NCBI GenBank assembly: GCA_030247575.1 | Contig: JAOTRV010000005.1 | Coordinates: 1-64,000, forward strand | Direction of reading: 5' to 3' | From: Sulfuritalea sp. | Lineage (GTDB): Bacteria > Pseudomonadota > Gammaproteobacteria > Burkholderiales > Rhodocyclaceae | DNA: 64,000 nucleotides | Shown here: positions 1 to 9,048 of the stretch, one piece after another | How positions within the stretch are numbered: the first letter of the stretch is position 1 | Layout of the letters: the number at the start of each line of letters is the position of its first letter | Notes under the pieces: generated by a model | Databases searched by the model: none | The model's input: only the letters and a program-made list of their open reading frames with translations | Told to the model about the DNA's origin: nothing | Made by a program: the position numbers and the translations under genes

Positions 1-1212
1 CAGGCTGAAGCTGACCCCGGCGCTGACGTCCAGGCTGTCGTCGGCCACCGCCGTGTAGATCGCCTGGCCCGCCCCGCTGTTCTCGGCGATGGCCGTGGCC
101 ACCGTGCCCGAGCTGATGGTCGGCGCCACTTCGTCGAGGTTGGTCACCGCAATAGTGAAGTCCGCGGTATTGGAACTACCGTCGCTCGAGGTTGCCTTCA
201 CCGTAATGACATAGCCGGCCGCGCTCTCGTAATCCAGCGCGCCCGCCACCGTCACCACCCCTGTCGTTGCGTTGATCGCAAAGCGGCCACCCGCGTCATT
301 GGTCAAGCTGTACGTCACCGAGGTAACCGCATCCGCATCCTGGCCCAAAGCCGTGATACCCACGGTCGTGCCTACTGCGGCGCCTTCGGCCACGGCATTG
401 ACCGCGGTACTAGCGTCGGATAACAGCACCGGGTGTGTCTGAGCTAGTGGTTCATTCCCTGTGTCTTGCTCTGCATTTCGTTCTGTTTCTCCGCCAACTA
501 CATCGTCCTGTCGCGCTCCATCCCCGGATCCAAACGCATACCCCAACGGATCAATGGCCTCGGCAATACGCAGCAGTTGCACAAACGAATGGCCATCATC
601 CGCTTTTCCGAGAATTGAGGAACGCCCAGCAGCTGTTTCTTCCAGCAGCCTGTCGAGGCTGCTGCCTTCTTCAATCGCACGGGCAATGTCATCCAGTTCG
701 CCACCTCTTCCCGGCATTAGTGCGCCATCTCTGGCGTCTACCGTCCGACCACCGAAGACCATGCCATCCAGAGTGACGGTTTCCTTGTCACGAAGAAAAT
801 AGGCTGTGCCATCAGTAAACGCCAGTTCGACGCGGCCATTCGCAGGCGTTACGATCACCTCGCCTTCAAATACCGGATCACCCAGTTTGAGCCGGCGCAT
901 GGTTCCGTCCTGACCTTTCGCAACCACCGATCCTTCTACCAGAATGACCTTGCCGATAACATTGCCTGTTTCAGCGGCGCGGCTGCCAAAAAACATTCCG
1001 TCCAAAGTGACTGTTTCCTTGTCACGGACAAAATAGGCGCTCCCATCCCTAAAGGCGAGTTCGACATGGCCGCCGGCAGCAGTCTGAATCACCTCGCCTT
1101 CAAACACCAAATCGCCCACCTTGATCTGGTGCATGGCTCCGTCCGGTCCTTTCGCGAACGCCTGCCCTTGAACCGATGCGACCTTGCCAATGACGTTGCC
1201 TGTTTCAGCCAT
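1..1212 (-). CDS. LapA-type giant adhesin, N-terminal part (runs off the window)
   Basis: This is the first 404 codons of a large cell-surface adhesin secreted by a type I system. Residues 1-73 and 79-152 are two copies of the same small beta domain of the retention module (each has a GNVIGKV start, a VFEGEVI strand, a VEL-AF-DG strand and ends RDKETVTLDG). A helical stretch (about 173-192) then leads to a T-A-A-G site at 193-196, followed by GHSFVQLL and a Y-rich turn. That is the arrangement of the LapG-cleaved retention module of LapA adhesins. From about residue 252 cadherin-like repeats begin (AVAEGAAVG, GGRFAINATTGVVTV, LDYESAAGY) and a second starts before the window edge. The ATG has a GGAG 10 bases upstream. 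The exporter genes lie directly upstream on the same strand. Family known, partner protease not in the window. Confidence 0.85.
   Translation of the reverse strand, partial: MAETGNVIGKVASVQGQAFAKGPDGAMHQIKVGDLVFEGEVIQTAAGGHVELAFRDGSAYFVRDKETVTLDGMFFGSRAAETGNVIGKVILVEGSVVAKGQDGTMRRLKLGDPVFEGEVIVTPANGRVELAFTDGTAYFLRDKETVTLDGMVFGGRTVDARDGALMPGRGGELDDIARAIEEGSSLDRLLEETAAGRSSILGKADDGHSFVQLLRIAEAIDPLGYAFGSGDGARQDDVVGGETERNAEQDTGNEPLAQTHPVLLSDASTAVNAVAEGAAVGTTVGITALGQDADAVTSVTYSLTNDAGGRFAINATTGVVTVAGALDYESAAGYVITVKATSSDGSSNTADFTIAVTNLDEVAPTISSGTVATAIAENSGAGQAIYTAVADDSLDVSAGVSFSL
625..636 (-). other. Codons of the predicted LapG cleavage site (TAAG)
   Basis: Residues 193-196 of the adhesin read T-A-A-G, just after a predicted helix (SSLDRLLEE) and before GHSF. 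In LapA of Pseudomonas fluorescens the periplasmic protease LapG cuts between the two alanines at the same place in the module. The assignment is by motif and position only. Confidence 0.6.
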
Positions 1213-1306
1213 GATGCTTGCTCCGGACGAGACTATGGAATGCTCGCGACTCTACCCGCCGGCAGCAGCTACCGCTATTGGACCAAAGGACAGTATCGGG
1301 ATGGGG

Positions 1307-1984
1307 TCAGACCGGCCGCTGGCCGTTGACGATCAGAGCAAGATGCAGGCGGTCACGGACTCTCAGTTTCTGAAAAACAGCGCCAACGTGGGCTTTAACA
1401 GTACGTTCCGTAATGGCCATCTGGCGGGCGATTTCCTTGTTGCTGGCCCCCCCGGCAACCGCCCGAGCAACCTCCACTTCGCGCCTGGTAAGCCCCGACA
1501 GACGGTCTGCAGCGGTACCGGAACCCTCATCCATCGCCGGCGCGGCAACCGGCATCCGCGACATGGCGGCCCGGGTCGATACCAGCAATCTCTGCATCAA
1601 CGCCTCGCCAATCCAGAGCCCGCCGGCCTGCACGACGTTTGCGACCTGACGCAGGTTCGCCGCTGTGGCATGAGCGTTGCAGTAGCCGCGAACGCCGGCA
1701 GAAAAGAGCGCCAAGGCTTCTTCGTTATCGGGCTGATCTGAAAGGACAATAACGGAGACAGCTCCGACCGCCTCCCGCAGCGCCGCCAACTGATCAACTG
1801 CCGGACGTTTGTCATCAAGGCGCAGCCATACCAAGGCCTTGGCCGACGGGCGCTTGATCACAGAACCCGCTCGTGCGACCCTCGCCGCCGGAAATGCCTG
1901 CAACCAGCGAGGCAGCGCATCTCCCGATGAGGAGACGAACAGATGTTGAATGGATCGAAGCGGCTGAGACAACACTGCGCTCAA
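1307..1984 (-). CDS. LuxR-type regulator with degenerate receiver domain
   Basis: A 225-residue protein with a C-terminal LuxR/GerE helix-turn-helix (LTRREVEVARAVAGGASNKE, then ERTVKAHVGAVFQKLRV), which binds DNA. The N-terminal half has the length and strand pattern of a response-regulator receiver (ALVWLRLDD, VIVLSD, GVRGYCNAHA), but the position of the phospho-accepting Asp appears to be Arg and the conserved Lys is not obvious, so it is unlikely to be switched by phosphorylation. It overlaps the adaptor gene upstream by 4 bp and lies 94 bp before the adhesin, so it probably controls this secretion and adhesin locus. The target is inferred from position. Confidence 0.8.
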   Translation of the reverse strand: MSAVLSQPLRSIQHLFVSSSGDALPRWLQAFPAARVARAGSVIKRPSAKALVWLRLDDKRPAVDQLAALREAVGAVSVIVLSDQPDNEEALALFSAGVRGYCNAHATAANLRQVANVVQAGGLWIGEALMQRLLVSTRAAMSRMPVAAPAMDEGSGTAADRLSGLTRREVEVARAVAGGASNKEIARQMAITERTVKAHVGAVFQKLRVRDRLHLALIVNGQRPV

Positions 1985-3411
1985 CGCTCGGTCAACGCGT
2001 TCTGCTTGGCTCTGAGTACCGGCTTCAGCAAGTAGGAAAGAATGCTCTTCTGTCCGGTAATGATATCAACCTCGGCCACCATGCCTGGAATGATCGGCAA
2101 ACCGGCACCAAGAGAGGATTTGACCGTACGCACCTTGACGAGGAAGAAGGTATTGCCGCGCTCATCAGTGATCGAGTCCGCACCGATGTTTTCAAGCCTC
2201 GCCTCCAAACCACCATAAGTGGAAAAGTCATAGGCGGTGAACTTGACCACCGCCGGCTGACCCGGACTCAAGAATGCGATGTCTTTCGGGGCTACCTTGG
2301 CCTCCAGAATCAAGGCGTCTTCAAGCGGAACTACCTCTACCAAATCTCTACCCGGCTGCACGACGCCACCCACGGTGTTCACAAGAAGTCGCTTGACCGT
2401 CCCCTTGACCGGCGAGCGGACCGAGGCGTGCTTCACCTTGTCCGCAAGAGCCACCCCGCCTTCGGTGAAGGCATTGAGTTTCGCCATGGTATCAGCCAAT
2501 TCCTTGCGCACTTCGTTGCGTGCATTCAGTTCAACTTCTTCAATCTTGCGTGAAGCCTCCGACATCGCCGCTTGCGACCGCAAAATCTGCGCCGCCGCCA
2601 TGTCGCGCTCGCCCCGGAACCGGGATGTGTCACGTTCCAGGCGCAACAACTCGACTTCGGACACGGCACCGGAGTTGATCAGGGGCTTGGTAACAGCCAA
2701 TTCCCGCGCAGTCAGTTCGTACGCCTGCGAAGCCTGCTCGCGCTTTGCCCGCATTTCCGACAACTCCTGCTGGCGCTGCATTAGTTGTTCCCGAGCGATC
2801 GAAATCTGCGCCGCCAGGTTGGATCTGGCCGTTTCATAGAGCCGCTGCTCGTCCTGAACGGTCTTCGGATCTTCGATCAATACCTCCGGCGGAGGAACGA
2901 AGGGCAGACCTTCAGCCAGGGCACGCAGACGTGCTGCCTTGGTGGTTAATGCCAGATATTGTGAGCGATTCTCCCGCACCGATGACTCGAAACGAGTCGG
3001 ATCCACGCGCAAGAGAACCTGCCCGGCGCCTACAACCTGTCCTTCCCTGACATTGATTTCCGCCACAATCCCGCCATCCAGGCTCTGCAATACCTGGATC
3101 TGGCTGGACGGAATCACCTTGCCTTCCCCTTTGGTCGTCTCATCGACCGTAGCAACCGCCATCCACATGATAAATAGAGCCATTGCGATCAGAATGGTGT
3201 TGGTCAACACGCGAGCCCGCAAAGGTTCCTGATGGATCATGAAATAGTCTGCGTCTTGAACAAAATCTTCCTCACGCGTTTCAGGATTCTCGGTCCAGTC
3301 AGCCAGCCAACGGTCGACAGTGGGCTGCACTCGCCGCCTGATCGCCTCGAGCCAACCCTGAATCCGGCCCAGCACGCCAAATAGTCGCTGTGAGGCGGCA
3401 TGGAGGCTCAT
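1981..3411 (-). CDS. Type I secretion membrane fusion protein (HlyD/LapC family)
   Basis: A 476-residue periplasmic adaptor that links the inner-membrane ABC exporter to an outer-membrane TolC-type channel. One transmembrane helix follows the cytoplasmic N-terminus (about 65-85, ILIAMALFIMWMAVATV). A lipoyl-like half-motif comes next (GEGKVIPSSQIQVLQSLDGG), then a long coiled coil (about 170-310) and a C-terminal beta barrel (VNTVGGVVQPGRDLVEVVP). The tail IIPGMVAEVDIITGQKSILSYLLKP is the HlyD family signature, written here only in part. It overlaps the exporter gene by 4 bp (ATGA) and so is translationally coupled. No TolC/LapE gene is visible in the window. Confidence 0.92.
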   Translation of the reverse strand: MSLHAASQRLFGVLGRIQGWLEAIRRRVQPTVDRWLADWTENPETREEDFVQDADYFMIHQEPLRARVLTNTILIAMALFIMWMAVATVDETTKGEGKVIPSSQIQVLQSLDGGIVAEINVREGQVVGAGQVLLRVDPTRFESSVRENRSQYLALTTKAARLRALAEGLPFVPPPEVLIEDPKTVQDEQRLYETARSNLAAQISIAREQLMQRQQELSEMRAKREQASQAYELTARELAVTKPLINSGAVSEVELLRLERDTSRFRGERDMAAAQILRSQAAMSEASRKIEEVELNARNEVRKELADTMAKLNAFTEGGVALADKVKHASVRSPVKGTVKRLLVNTVGGVVQPGRDLVEVVPLEDALILEAKVAPKDIAFLSPGQPAVVKFTAYDFSTYGGLEARLENIGADSITDERGNTFFLVKVRTVKSSLGAGLPIIPGMVAEVDIITGQKSILSYLLKPVLRAKQNALTER

Positions 3412-5642
3412 GTCGCTCTCCCCACCCGCCCTGCCTGGAGTGATTCGACCACTTGCTGCCGAGGGCCATCGGCAACCACCTTGCCGTCGTCGATGACGAT
3501 CATCCGCTCGGCCAAATCAATTAGAGTTAAGCGATGAGTGACGATAACCAGCGTCTTGTTCTGCATGAAGTGACGCAGACTTTCCTTGAACTGGCTCTCG
3601 GAAGTGAAATCCATAGAACTGGTCGGTTCGTCTAGCAACAGCACCGGCGGATCGAGCAGCACCGCGCGCGCGATCGCGACTCCCTGACGCTGCCCGCCGG
3701 AAAGCGAGGCGCCTCTCTCTCCGATCACCATGTCATAGCCTTGGGGGTGTCGATTGACAAAATCGGACAGCCCGCCGATCTCGGCGGCGGCCACCACTGC
3801 CAGGTCGTCAGCGTAAGGTGCGCGCAGAGCAATGTTCTCCCGAAGACTGCCGTAGAACAGCAAGGTATCCTGCTCTACATAGCCGACGTTGCGCCTTAGA
3901 TCCGCCGGATCAAGTTGTCTGAGATCCACCCCATCGAGGAAGATCGCCCCTTCGGTCGGCTGGTAGAGTCCAAGCATCAGTTTGTGCAGGGTGGTTTTAC
4001 CTGATCCTACCCTGCCCAACACAACCACCCGTTCACCAGGCTTGATGCGAAACGAGACATCGCGCAAGACCTCCTGAGAGTGGCCCGGATAGGTGAAACT
4101 CACGTTGCGAAATTCGATTTCGCCGCGGATCTCCGGTCGATGGATGAACGAACTCTCTTCCGCGCGCTCGCCAGGCGTCGTCATGGTCGTCTCGAGGGAT
4201 GCCAGAGCAGTCTTGGCATTCTCGAACTGCATCAGCAGGCCAACCACCTGACCCAGGGGTGCCATGGCACGCCCCCCCAGCATGGTGCACGCGATCAACC
4301 CCCCCATTGTGAGCAGACGCTCGTGTATCAGATAGACGCCGGCAATTATCATCAGCAGGTTGACCAGTTGCGCCAGGGTAGCGGCGCCGTTCATGGCGGA
4401 CGAGGAGAGCAACCGCAGGCGGGCGCTGGCTCGCGCCAGAAATGCCGCCGTCTTTTCCCACTTGGCCTGCATCAGACCCTCAGCTCCGTTTGCCTTGATG
4501 GTCTCCAGCGCAGTCAGGCTCTCGACCAGGGTGGCGTTGCGCAACGCGGAAGCACGGAAGGTGGTTTCCGACAGCTCACGCATCTTGAATTGAATGACAT
4601 AGCTGTAGATGACTACCCCGATAATGCCGAGAATGGGCAGGGTCACCAGCGGCCACGAGATCCAGAGTATGACCAGCAGGAAAAGTATGGCGAATGGCAG
4701 ATCGATTACTGCGGTCACTGTCGCCGAGGCAATAAAATCCCGCACGGTTTCGAAGGAGCGCAGATTTGCGGCAAAAGAACCGACCGAGGCCGGGCGTGCA
4801 GCCAGCCGCATCCCCAGCACCCGCTCCATGATCTGTGCCGAGAGCTTCAGATCGATGCGTGCGCTCGCCAGATCGACGAAATGGCCACGCAACAGGCGGA
4901 TGGCATAATCGACGACCAGCACCAGCAACAAACCACCCGCCAGCATCCACAATGTCGCGACCGCGTTGTTCGGCACGACCCGGTCGTATACGTTCATGGT
5001 GAATATGGGCATGGCCAGCGCAAAGACATTCACCAGCGCTGCTGCGCCGAGAATGTCGCGATAGACCGGCAACTGCTCCATGATGGCACCCCAGAACCAG
5101 TGGCGCTTGGCGACCTCAACCACTTGCGGCGTACGCTGATCGAAGCGGAAATGGGGTCGGGCGAAAATGGCGATGCCGGCATAGCGTGCCGCCAGAGCCT
5201 CTCGTGGCAGCGATACCGCACCTTGAGCGGTATCTGGGAACAGCAGCCTCGCATTGCTGCCGTCTTCATCCCAATCCAGCAGAATGCAGGCTTCGTTGCC
5301 GGCCAGCAGCAGGATAACCGGGAGCAAAGCTACATCAATCTTGTCCAGGGAACGCTTCACCACCTTGCTCGAGAACCCCGCGCGCTGAGCCGCCCGGACA
5401 AACAGCGATGGAGTCAAACCCTCCGCCGGCAGAGGCAAACCGGCCGCCAATGCCGCGTGTGTGCTAGGTCGCCCGTGGATCCTGGTCAATTGCACCAGAC
5501 ATTCGAGCAAGGGGTCGTGATGAAGAATATCCTCCCGGATTCCGTCAATTCGCGAAAGCCGCCCCCGCCGCTCCGGGCCGGTATGGGCAGGATCCTGTTG
5601 TCGACGACGCTCGACACCATCCCAGTCGGACGTCGGGCTCAT
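3408..5642 (-). CDS. Type I secretion ABC transporter (LapB-like, C39-like N-domain)
   Basis: A 744-residue inner-membrane exporter that combines membrane and ATPase domains. The N-terminus is charged (GVERRR, GPERRGR). A C39 peptidase-like domain follows at about 40-170; its Cys lies in the context LLECLVQ rather than the catalytic DCG context, so it should bind the substrate without cutting it, as in other RTX/LapA exporters. The membrane domain spans about 190-470. The ATPase has Walker A (GRVGSGKTT), signature LSGGQRQG, Walker B (VLLLDEPTSSMD) and the His switch (IVTHR). The start has AAGGA 5 bases upstream. The cargo is most likely the adhesin at the window's left edge. Confidence 0.93.
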   Translation of the reverse strand: MSPTSDWDGVERRRQQDPAHTGPERRGRLSRIDGIREDILHHDPLLECLVQLTRIHGRPSTHAALAAGLPLPAEGLTPSLFVRAAQRAGFSSKVVKRSLDKIDVALLPVILLLAGNEACILLDWDEDGSNARLLFPDTAQGAVSLPREALAARYAGIAIFARPHFRFDQRTPQVVEVAKRHWFWGAIMEQLPVYRDILGAAALVNVFALAMPIFTMNVYDRVVPNNAVATLWMLAGGLLLVLVVDYAIRLLRGHFVDLASARIDLKLSAQIMERVLGMRLAARPASVGSFAANLRSFETVRDFIASATVTAVIDLPFAILFLLVILWISWPLVTLPILGIIGVVIYSYVIQFKMRELSETTFRASALRNATLVESLTALETIKANGAEGLMQAKWEKTAAFLARASARLRLLSSSAMNGAATLAQLVNLLMIIAGVYLIHERLLTMGGLIACTMLGGRAMAPLGQVVGLLMQFENAKTALASLETTMTTPGERAEESSFIHRPEIRGEIEFRNVSFTYPGHSQEVLRDVSFRIKPGERVVVLGRVGSGKTTLHKLMLGLYQPTEGAIFLDGVDLRQLDPADLRRNVGYVEQDTLLFYGSLRENIALRAPYADDLAVVAAAEIGGLSDFVNRHPQGYDMVIGERGASLSGGQRQGVAIARAVLLDPPVLLLDEPTSSMDFTSESQFKESLRHFMQNKTLVIVTHRLTLIDLAERMIVIDDGKVVADGPRQQVVESLQAGRVGRAT

Positions 5643-5936
5643 GTCGTCCTTGCCTTTGCTCGGCCGTACACGCAGGCGAATTGATCCATGTCAGATTCTT
5701 GCCAATAGTCGGGAGGGAAGTGCGGATTATGCCCTTAAAGCGTTCTGCTGCAAGGCTTAACCGGCTGCGCGCGATCCATCCGGGAATGTCGGCACGCTGC
5801 TGCAGTTTCAAAATTCACGGAATCGGGTCACGCAATCTCGCAACCGACGCCGATGCGCCCATCGCGTGCGACGCATCGCTCGCTTCAAAAATGGGGGCGA
5901 GCGCCCCACAAGAAGCGCCCCCCTTTGCATGGCTCG
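5643..5936. other. Intergenic region between secretion operon and prpE
   Basis: These 294 bases hold the upstream region of the minus-strand secretion operon and the terminator of prpE. A CATAAT hexamer on the minus strand near 5729 could be a -10 box, but I see no convincing -35. The small ORFs here have no recognisable features. Confidence 0.5.
5886..5926 (-). terminator. Rho-independent terminator of prpE
   Basis: On the minus strand, 10 bases after the prpE stop, a G-rich arm (GGGGGCG) pairs with CGCCCCC across a 16-base loop and is followed by ATTTTTG. Confidence 0.7.
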
Positions 5937-7829
5937 TCAGCCCGCCAATGCCGCCTTGATCTGCTCGAGTGTGGACGGATCGTCGATGGTGGTCAGGTCG
6001 CCGGCATCGCGGCCTTCTGCAAGCGCTTGTATGGAACGCCTCAGCATTTTTCCCGATCGCGTCTTGGGCAGGCCGGTGACGAAATGAATACGCTTCGGCC
6101 GCGCAATGGCGCCCAAACTGTTGTCGACAGCCTTCTTGATCTCCGCCTCCAGCGCATCGCGCAATTCGGCGGTGGCAATCCGCGCAGGATCCTTGACCAC
6201 GGCAAAGGCGACCGGCTCCTGTCCTTTCAGCTGATCATTGACGCCCACTACGGCGACTTCGGCAACCGCCGTGTGACCCTGCACGGCCTCTTCGATCTCG
6301 CGCGTACCCAATCGATGGCCGGCGACGTTGATGACATCGTCGGTGCGACCGAGAATGTAGTGATAGTTCTCTTCATCCCTGATGCCCCAATCAAAGGAGG
6401 AGTACACCATCGGCTCCTTGAACAGGCTGAAGTAGGTGCTGACGAAACGTTCGTCGTCACCCCACACGGTCGACAAGCAACCGGGCGGCAGCGGCGGCAC
6501 GATGCCGACGATGCCTTTTTCGTTGGGATCGCATACCGTGCCGTCCTCGCGAAAGATACGCAGGTCGTAGCCATAGACCGGAAAGCTCGGCGTGCCGAAC
6601 TTGATCCTGGTGTCTTCAACACCACGCACGGCGGACAGCATCGGCCAACCCGATTCGGTCTGCCAATAGTGGTCGATCACCGGCAGCTTCAGTTCGCCCA
6701 TGATCCATTCGTGGGTCGGCTGGTCCAGCGGCTCACCGGCGAGGAACAAGTGCTTGAGCGATGACAGATCGTACTTGTGCAGCCAGCTGTTGTCGTGCTT
6801 CTTCAGCACGCGAATTGCGGTCGGCGCCGAGAACATCACGTTGACCTTGTATTTCTCGACGAGCTGCCACCAGATGCCCGGATCAGGGCGGATCGGCGTG
6901 CCTTCATACATTACCGTGCACATGCCGGCGATGAGCGGGCCATAAATGATATAGCTGTGGCCGACCACCCAGCCGATGTCCGACGTGGAGAACATCGTCT
7001 CGCCCTCAAAGCCGGTGAAAATATGCTTCATGGACGATGCCAGGGCAACGGCATAGCCGCCGGTATCACGCTGCACGCCCTTTGGCTTGCCGGTCGTGCC
7101 GGACGTGTAAAGGATGTAGGACGGTTCGGAGGATTCCATCCAGACGCAGTCCACCTGGGCATTCATGTGCTGCGCCCGCAGACTGGCATAGTCGACGTCG
7201 CGTCCCGCAACCTTGGAAAAGCCCTTGTCGAGTCCGCGGTCGACCATCAGCACCTGAGGCGGCGGAAATTCAGCTAGCCGACAAGCCTCATCGAGCAGAT
7301 TTTTGTAGGGTACCGCCTTGCCGCCACGCATGCCGGCATCGCTCGATACGATCAGCTTCGGTTTGGCGTCGTCGATGCGGGTAGCCAGAGAACCGGAGGC
7401 GAAGCCGCCGAACACCACCGAGTGGATGGCGCCGATGCGCGCGCAGGCGAGAATGGCAAAGGTCGCCTCGGCGATCATCGGCATATAGATCAGAACACGG
7501 TCGCCCTTGCTCACGCCGAGCGACTGCATGATCGCCGCCATGCGCATCACTTCCGTCTGCAACTCGGCGAAGGTATAGATCTTCTCCTCGTTGGTCTCGG
7601 TCGAGACGTAGATCAGTGCGCGAGCATCAGGGCGTTTCGCGGCATGACGATCGACGGCGTTGTAGCAGAGGTTGATTTCACCGCCGGAGAACCACTTTAC
7701 GAACGGCGGCCTGCTGTAATCGCGGATCGTCTGCGGCGGCTTGTGCCAATCGACAAGTTTTGCCTCATCGCTCCAGAACGCTTCGGGTTGTTCGATGGAA
7801 CGCTTGTAGAACTCTGCATATTTTCCCAT
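5937..7829 (-). CDS. prpE: Propionate-CoA ligase (PrpE)
   Basis: A 630-residue AMP-forming acyl-CoA synthetase that converts propionate, ATP and CoA to propionyl-CoA, AMP and PPi in the cytoplasm. The adenylation loop is YTSGTTGKPKGVQRDTGGY, whose RDTGGY tail is typical of PrpE. Other core motifs are DHYWQTESGWP, GRTDDVINVAGHRLGTREIE and the C-terminal PKTRSGKMLRR, whose Lys is catalytic and in this family is the target of Pat-type acetylation. The length matches PrpE. acuI follows upstream on the same strand 60 bp away, so the two may share a transcript that feeds C3 units into propionyl-CoA. A Pat-like enzyme is encoded at 38889-41579. Acetyl-CoA synthetase is the main alternative but is less likely. 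Confidence 0.93.
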   Translation of the reverse strand: MGKYAEFYKRSIEQPEAFWSDEAKLVDWHKPPQTIRDYSRPPFVKWFSGGEINLCYNAVDRHAAKRPDARALIYVSTETNEEKIYTFAELQTEVMRMAAIMQSLGVSKGDRVLIYMPMIAEATFAILACARIGAIHSVVFGGFASGSLATRIDDAKPKLIVSSDAGMRGGKAVPYKNLLDEACRLAEFPPPQVLMVDRGLDKGFSKVAGRDVDYASLRAQHMNAQVDCVWMESSEPSYILYTSGTTGKPKGVQRDTGGYAVALASSMKHIFTGFEGETMFSTSDIGWVVGHSYIIYGPLIAGMCTVMYEGTPIRPDPGIWWQLVEKYKVNVMFSAPTAIRVLKKHDNSWLHKYDLSSLKHLFLAGEPLDQPTHEWIMGELKLPVIDHYWQTESGWPMLSAVRGVEDTRIKFGTPSFPVYGYDLRIFREDGTVCDPNEKGIVGIVPPLPPGCLSTVWGDDERFVSTYFSLFKEPMVYSSFDWGIRDEENYHYILGRTDDVINVAGHRLGTREIEEAVQGHTAVAEVAVVGVNDQLKGQEPVAFAVVKDPARIATAELRDALEAEIKKAVDNSLGAIARPKRIHFVTGLPKTRSGKMLRRSIQALAEGRDAGDLTTIDDPSTLEQIKAALAG

Positions 7830-7889
7830 GACGATCCTTCTTCAATTGTGTTGCGATTGTAGTTGGTGATGGCCTCGATGCGTGCCTGC

Positions 7890-8891
7890 TCAGGCCCTGA
7901 TATCGACCACGACGCGGCCCTTGACACGCCCTTGGATGTAGTCGTCGAATGCCGCCGGCAAATCGGCAAAGGCGATGTCGCGAATCATTCCGGCCGGACC
8001 CGACGCCAGATGGGCCGGACGCATGTCCGTCGCCAGATGACGCCAGACTTCAGCCCGCTGCGCCATCGGGCAGTTCACCGAATCGATTCCGAGCAAACTG
8101 ACGCCGCGCAATATGAACGGCATGACGGTCGTGTTCAGACTGAAACTTGCCGCGAGGCCGATGGAAGCCAGTGCACCGCCTACCTTCATCGTGCTGGCCA
8201 TCCAGGCCAGGACGTCGCCGCCCAGGTTATCCACGGCGCCGGCCCAGGTTTCCTTGCCCAGCGGCTTGATCTTCGCCAGATCGAGCGACTGCCGCAACAG
8301 GACTTCCCTTGCACCGAGGCCCATGAGATAGTCGGTCTCGGCTTCCTTGCCAGTCAAGGCAACGACGTGATAACCGCGTTTGGCAAGAATCTCGATCGCG
8401 ATGCTGCCGACGCCGCCGGTAGCGCCTGAAACGATGACCGGTCCCTTGTCCGGTGTCAGGCCGTCGTGCTCCATGCGCATCACGGCAAGGCCGGCGGTGA
8501 AGCCGGCCGTTCCGAGCGCCATCGCGTCGTGCCGGGAAAGCCCTGCCGGCAGCCTGACCACCCAGTCGGCCGGCAGGCGCGCCAGCTCCGCATATCCGCC
8601 GTGATGTGCCACGCCGATGTCGTAACTTGTGGCGAGGATTTCGTCGCCCGCCTTGAAACGGGAATCCGAACTGGCAGTCACCCGTCCTGCCAGGTCGACG
8701 CCGCCGACACAGGGGAAGCGGCGAATGATGCGCCCGGCTCCCGTCGCCGCCAGGGCGTCCTTGTAGTTGATGCTGGAGTGGGTGACGGCGATGGTGACTT
8801 CGCCGGGGTCAAGCTGCGCCTCGTCCATAGCGACGAACCGACTTACCACCTTGCCTTCTTCTTGATTGATCAGGTAAGCCTTGAAACTCAC
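7890..8891 (-). CDS. acuI: Acrylyl-CoA reductase-like MDR oxidoreductase (AcuI/YhdH)
   Basis: A 333-residue zinc-free medium-chain reductase. The N-domain has SSINYKDALAATG and GVDLAGRV, and the Rossmann fold has SGATGGVGSIAIEILAKRGY with the VALTGK segment that favours NADPH. This order and spacing match the YhdH/AcuI family, which reduces acrylyl-CoA to propionyl-CoA. Its placement beside prpE supports a role in C3-acid or 3-hydroxypropionate use, but generic quinone reductase activity cannot be excluded. It is written on the minus strand 60 bp upstream of prpE and is divergent from the NlpC gene. Confidence 0.85.
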   Translation of the reverse strand: MSFKAYLINQEEGKVVSRFVAMDEAQLDPGEVTIAVTHSSINYKDALAATGAGRIIRRFPCVGGVDLAGRVTASSDSRFKAGDEILATSYDIGVAHHGGYAELARLPADWVVRLPAGLSRHDAMALGTAGFTAGLAVMRMEHDGLTPDKGPVIVSGATGGVGSIAIEILAKRGYHVVALTGKEAETDYLMGLGAREVLLRQSLDLAKIKPLGKETWAGAVDNLGGDVLAWMASTMKVGGALASIGLAASFSLNTTVMPFILRGVSLLGIDSVNCPMAQRAEVWRHLATDMRPAHLASGPAGMIRDIAFADLPAAFDDYIQGRVKGRVVVDIRA

Positions 8892-9010
8892 GATAGCCTC
8901 CTAGAATTCACGCCCTGCCGGCCGCCAACCTGATGATCGGTAGCCTAGTGCAGCGGCCGATTATAGCCAGCCGATGCTTACAAGGCGCTGAATCGAAAAG
9001 CCTTAGGGGG

Positions 9011-9040
9011 TTTACAGCGGAAGCAGCCCGGGGCTATAGT
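9011..9040 (+). promoter_or_regulatory. Sigma70-type promoter of the NlpC/P60 gene, possibly leaderless
   Basis: TTTACA (9011-9016) and TATAGT (9035-9040) are separated by 18 bases. The ATG lies only 8 bases after the -10 box and has no Shine-Dalgarno sequence, so the transcript may begin at or next to the start codon. Confidence 0.5.
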
Positions 9041-9048
9041 CCGGCCCC

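Noticed and set aside
1072-1083. A second TAAG at adhesin residues 44-47 as the LapG cleavage site
   Set aside because: It lies in a beta strand of the first domain (VIQTAAGGHVEL), where the family has a similar structural motif. The site at 193-196 is in the right place after the helix.
4080-5684. A 534-codon plus-strand frame opposite the secretion ABC gene
   Set aside because: Shadow of the exporter gene with no domain.
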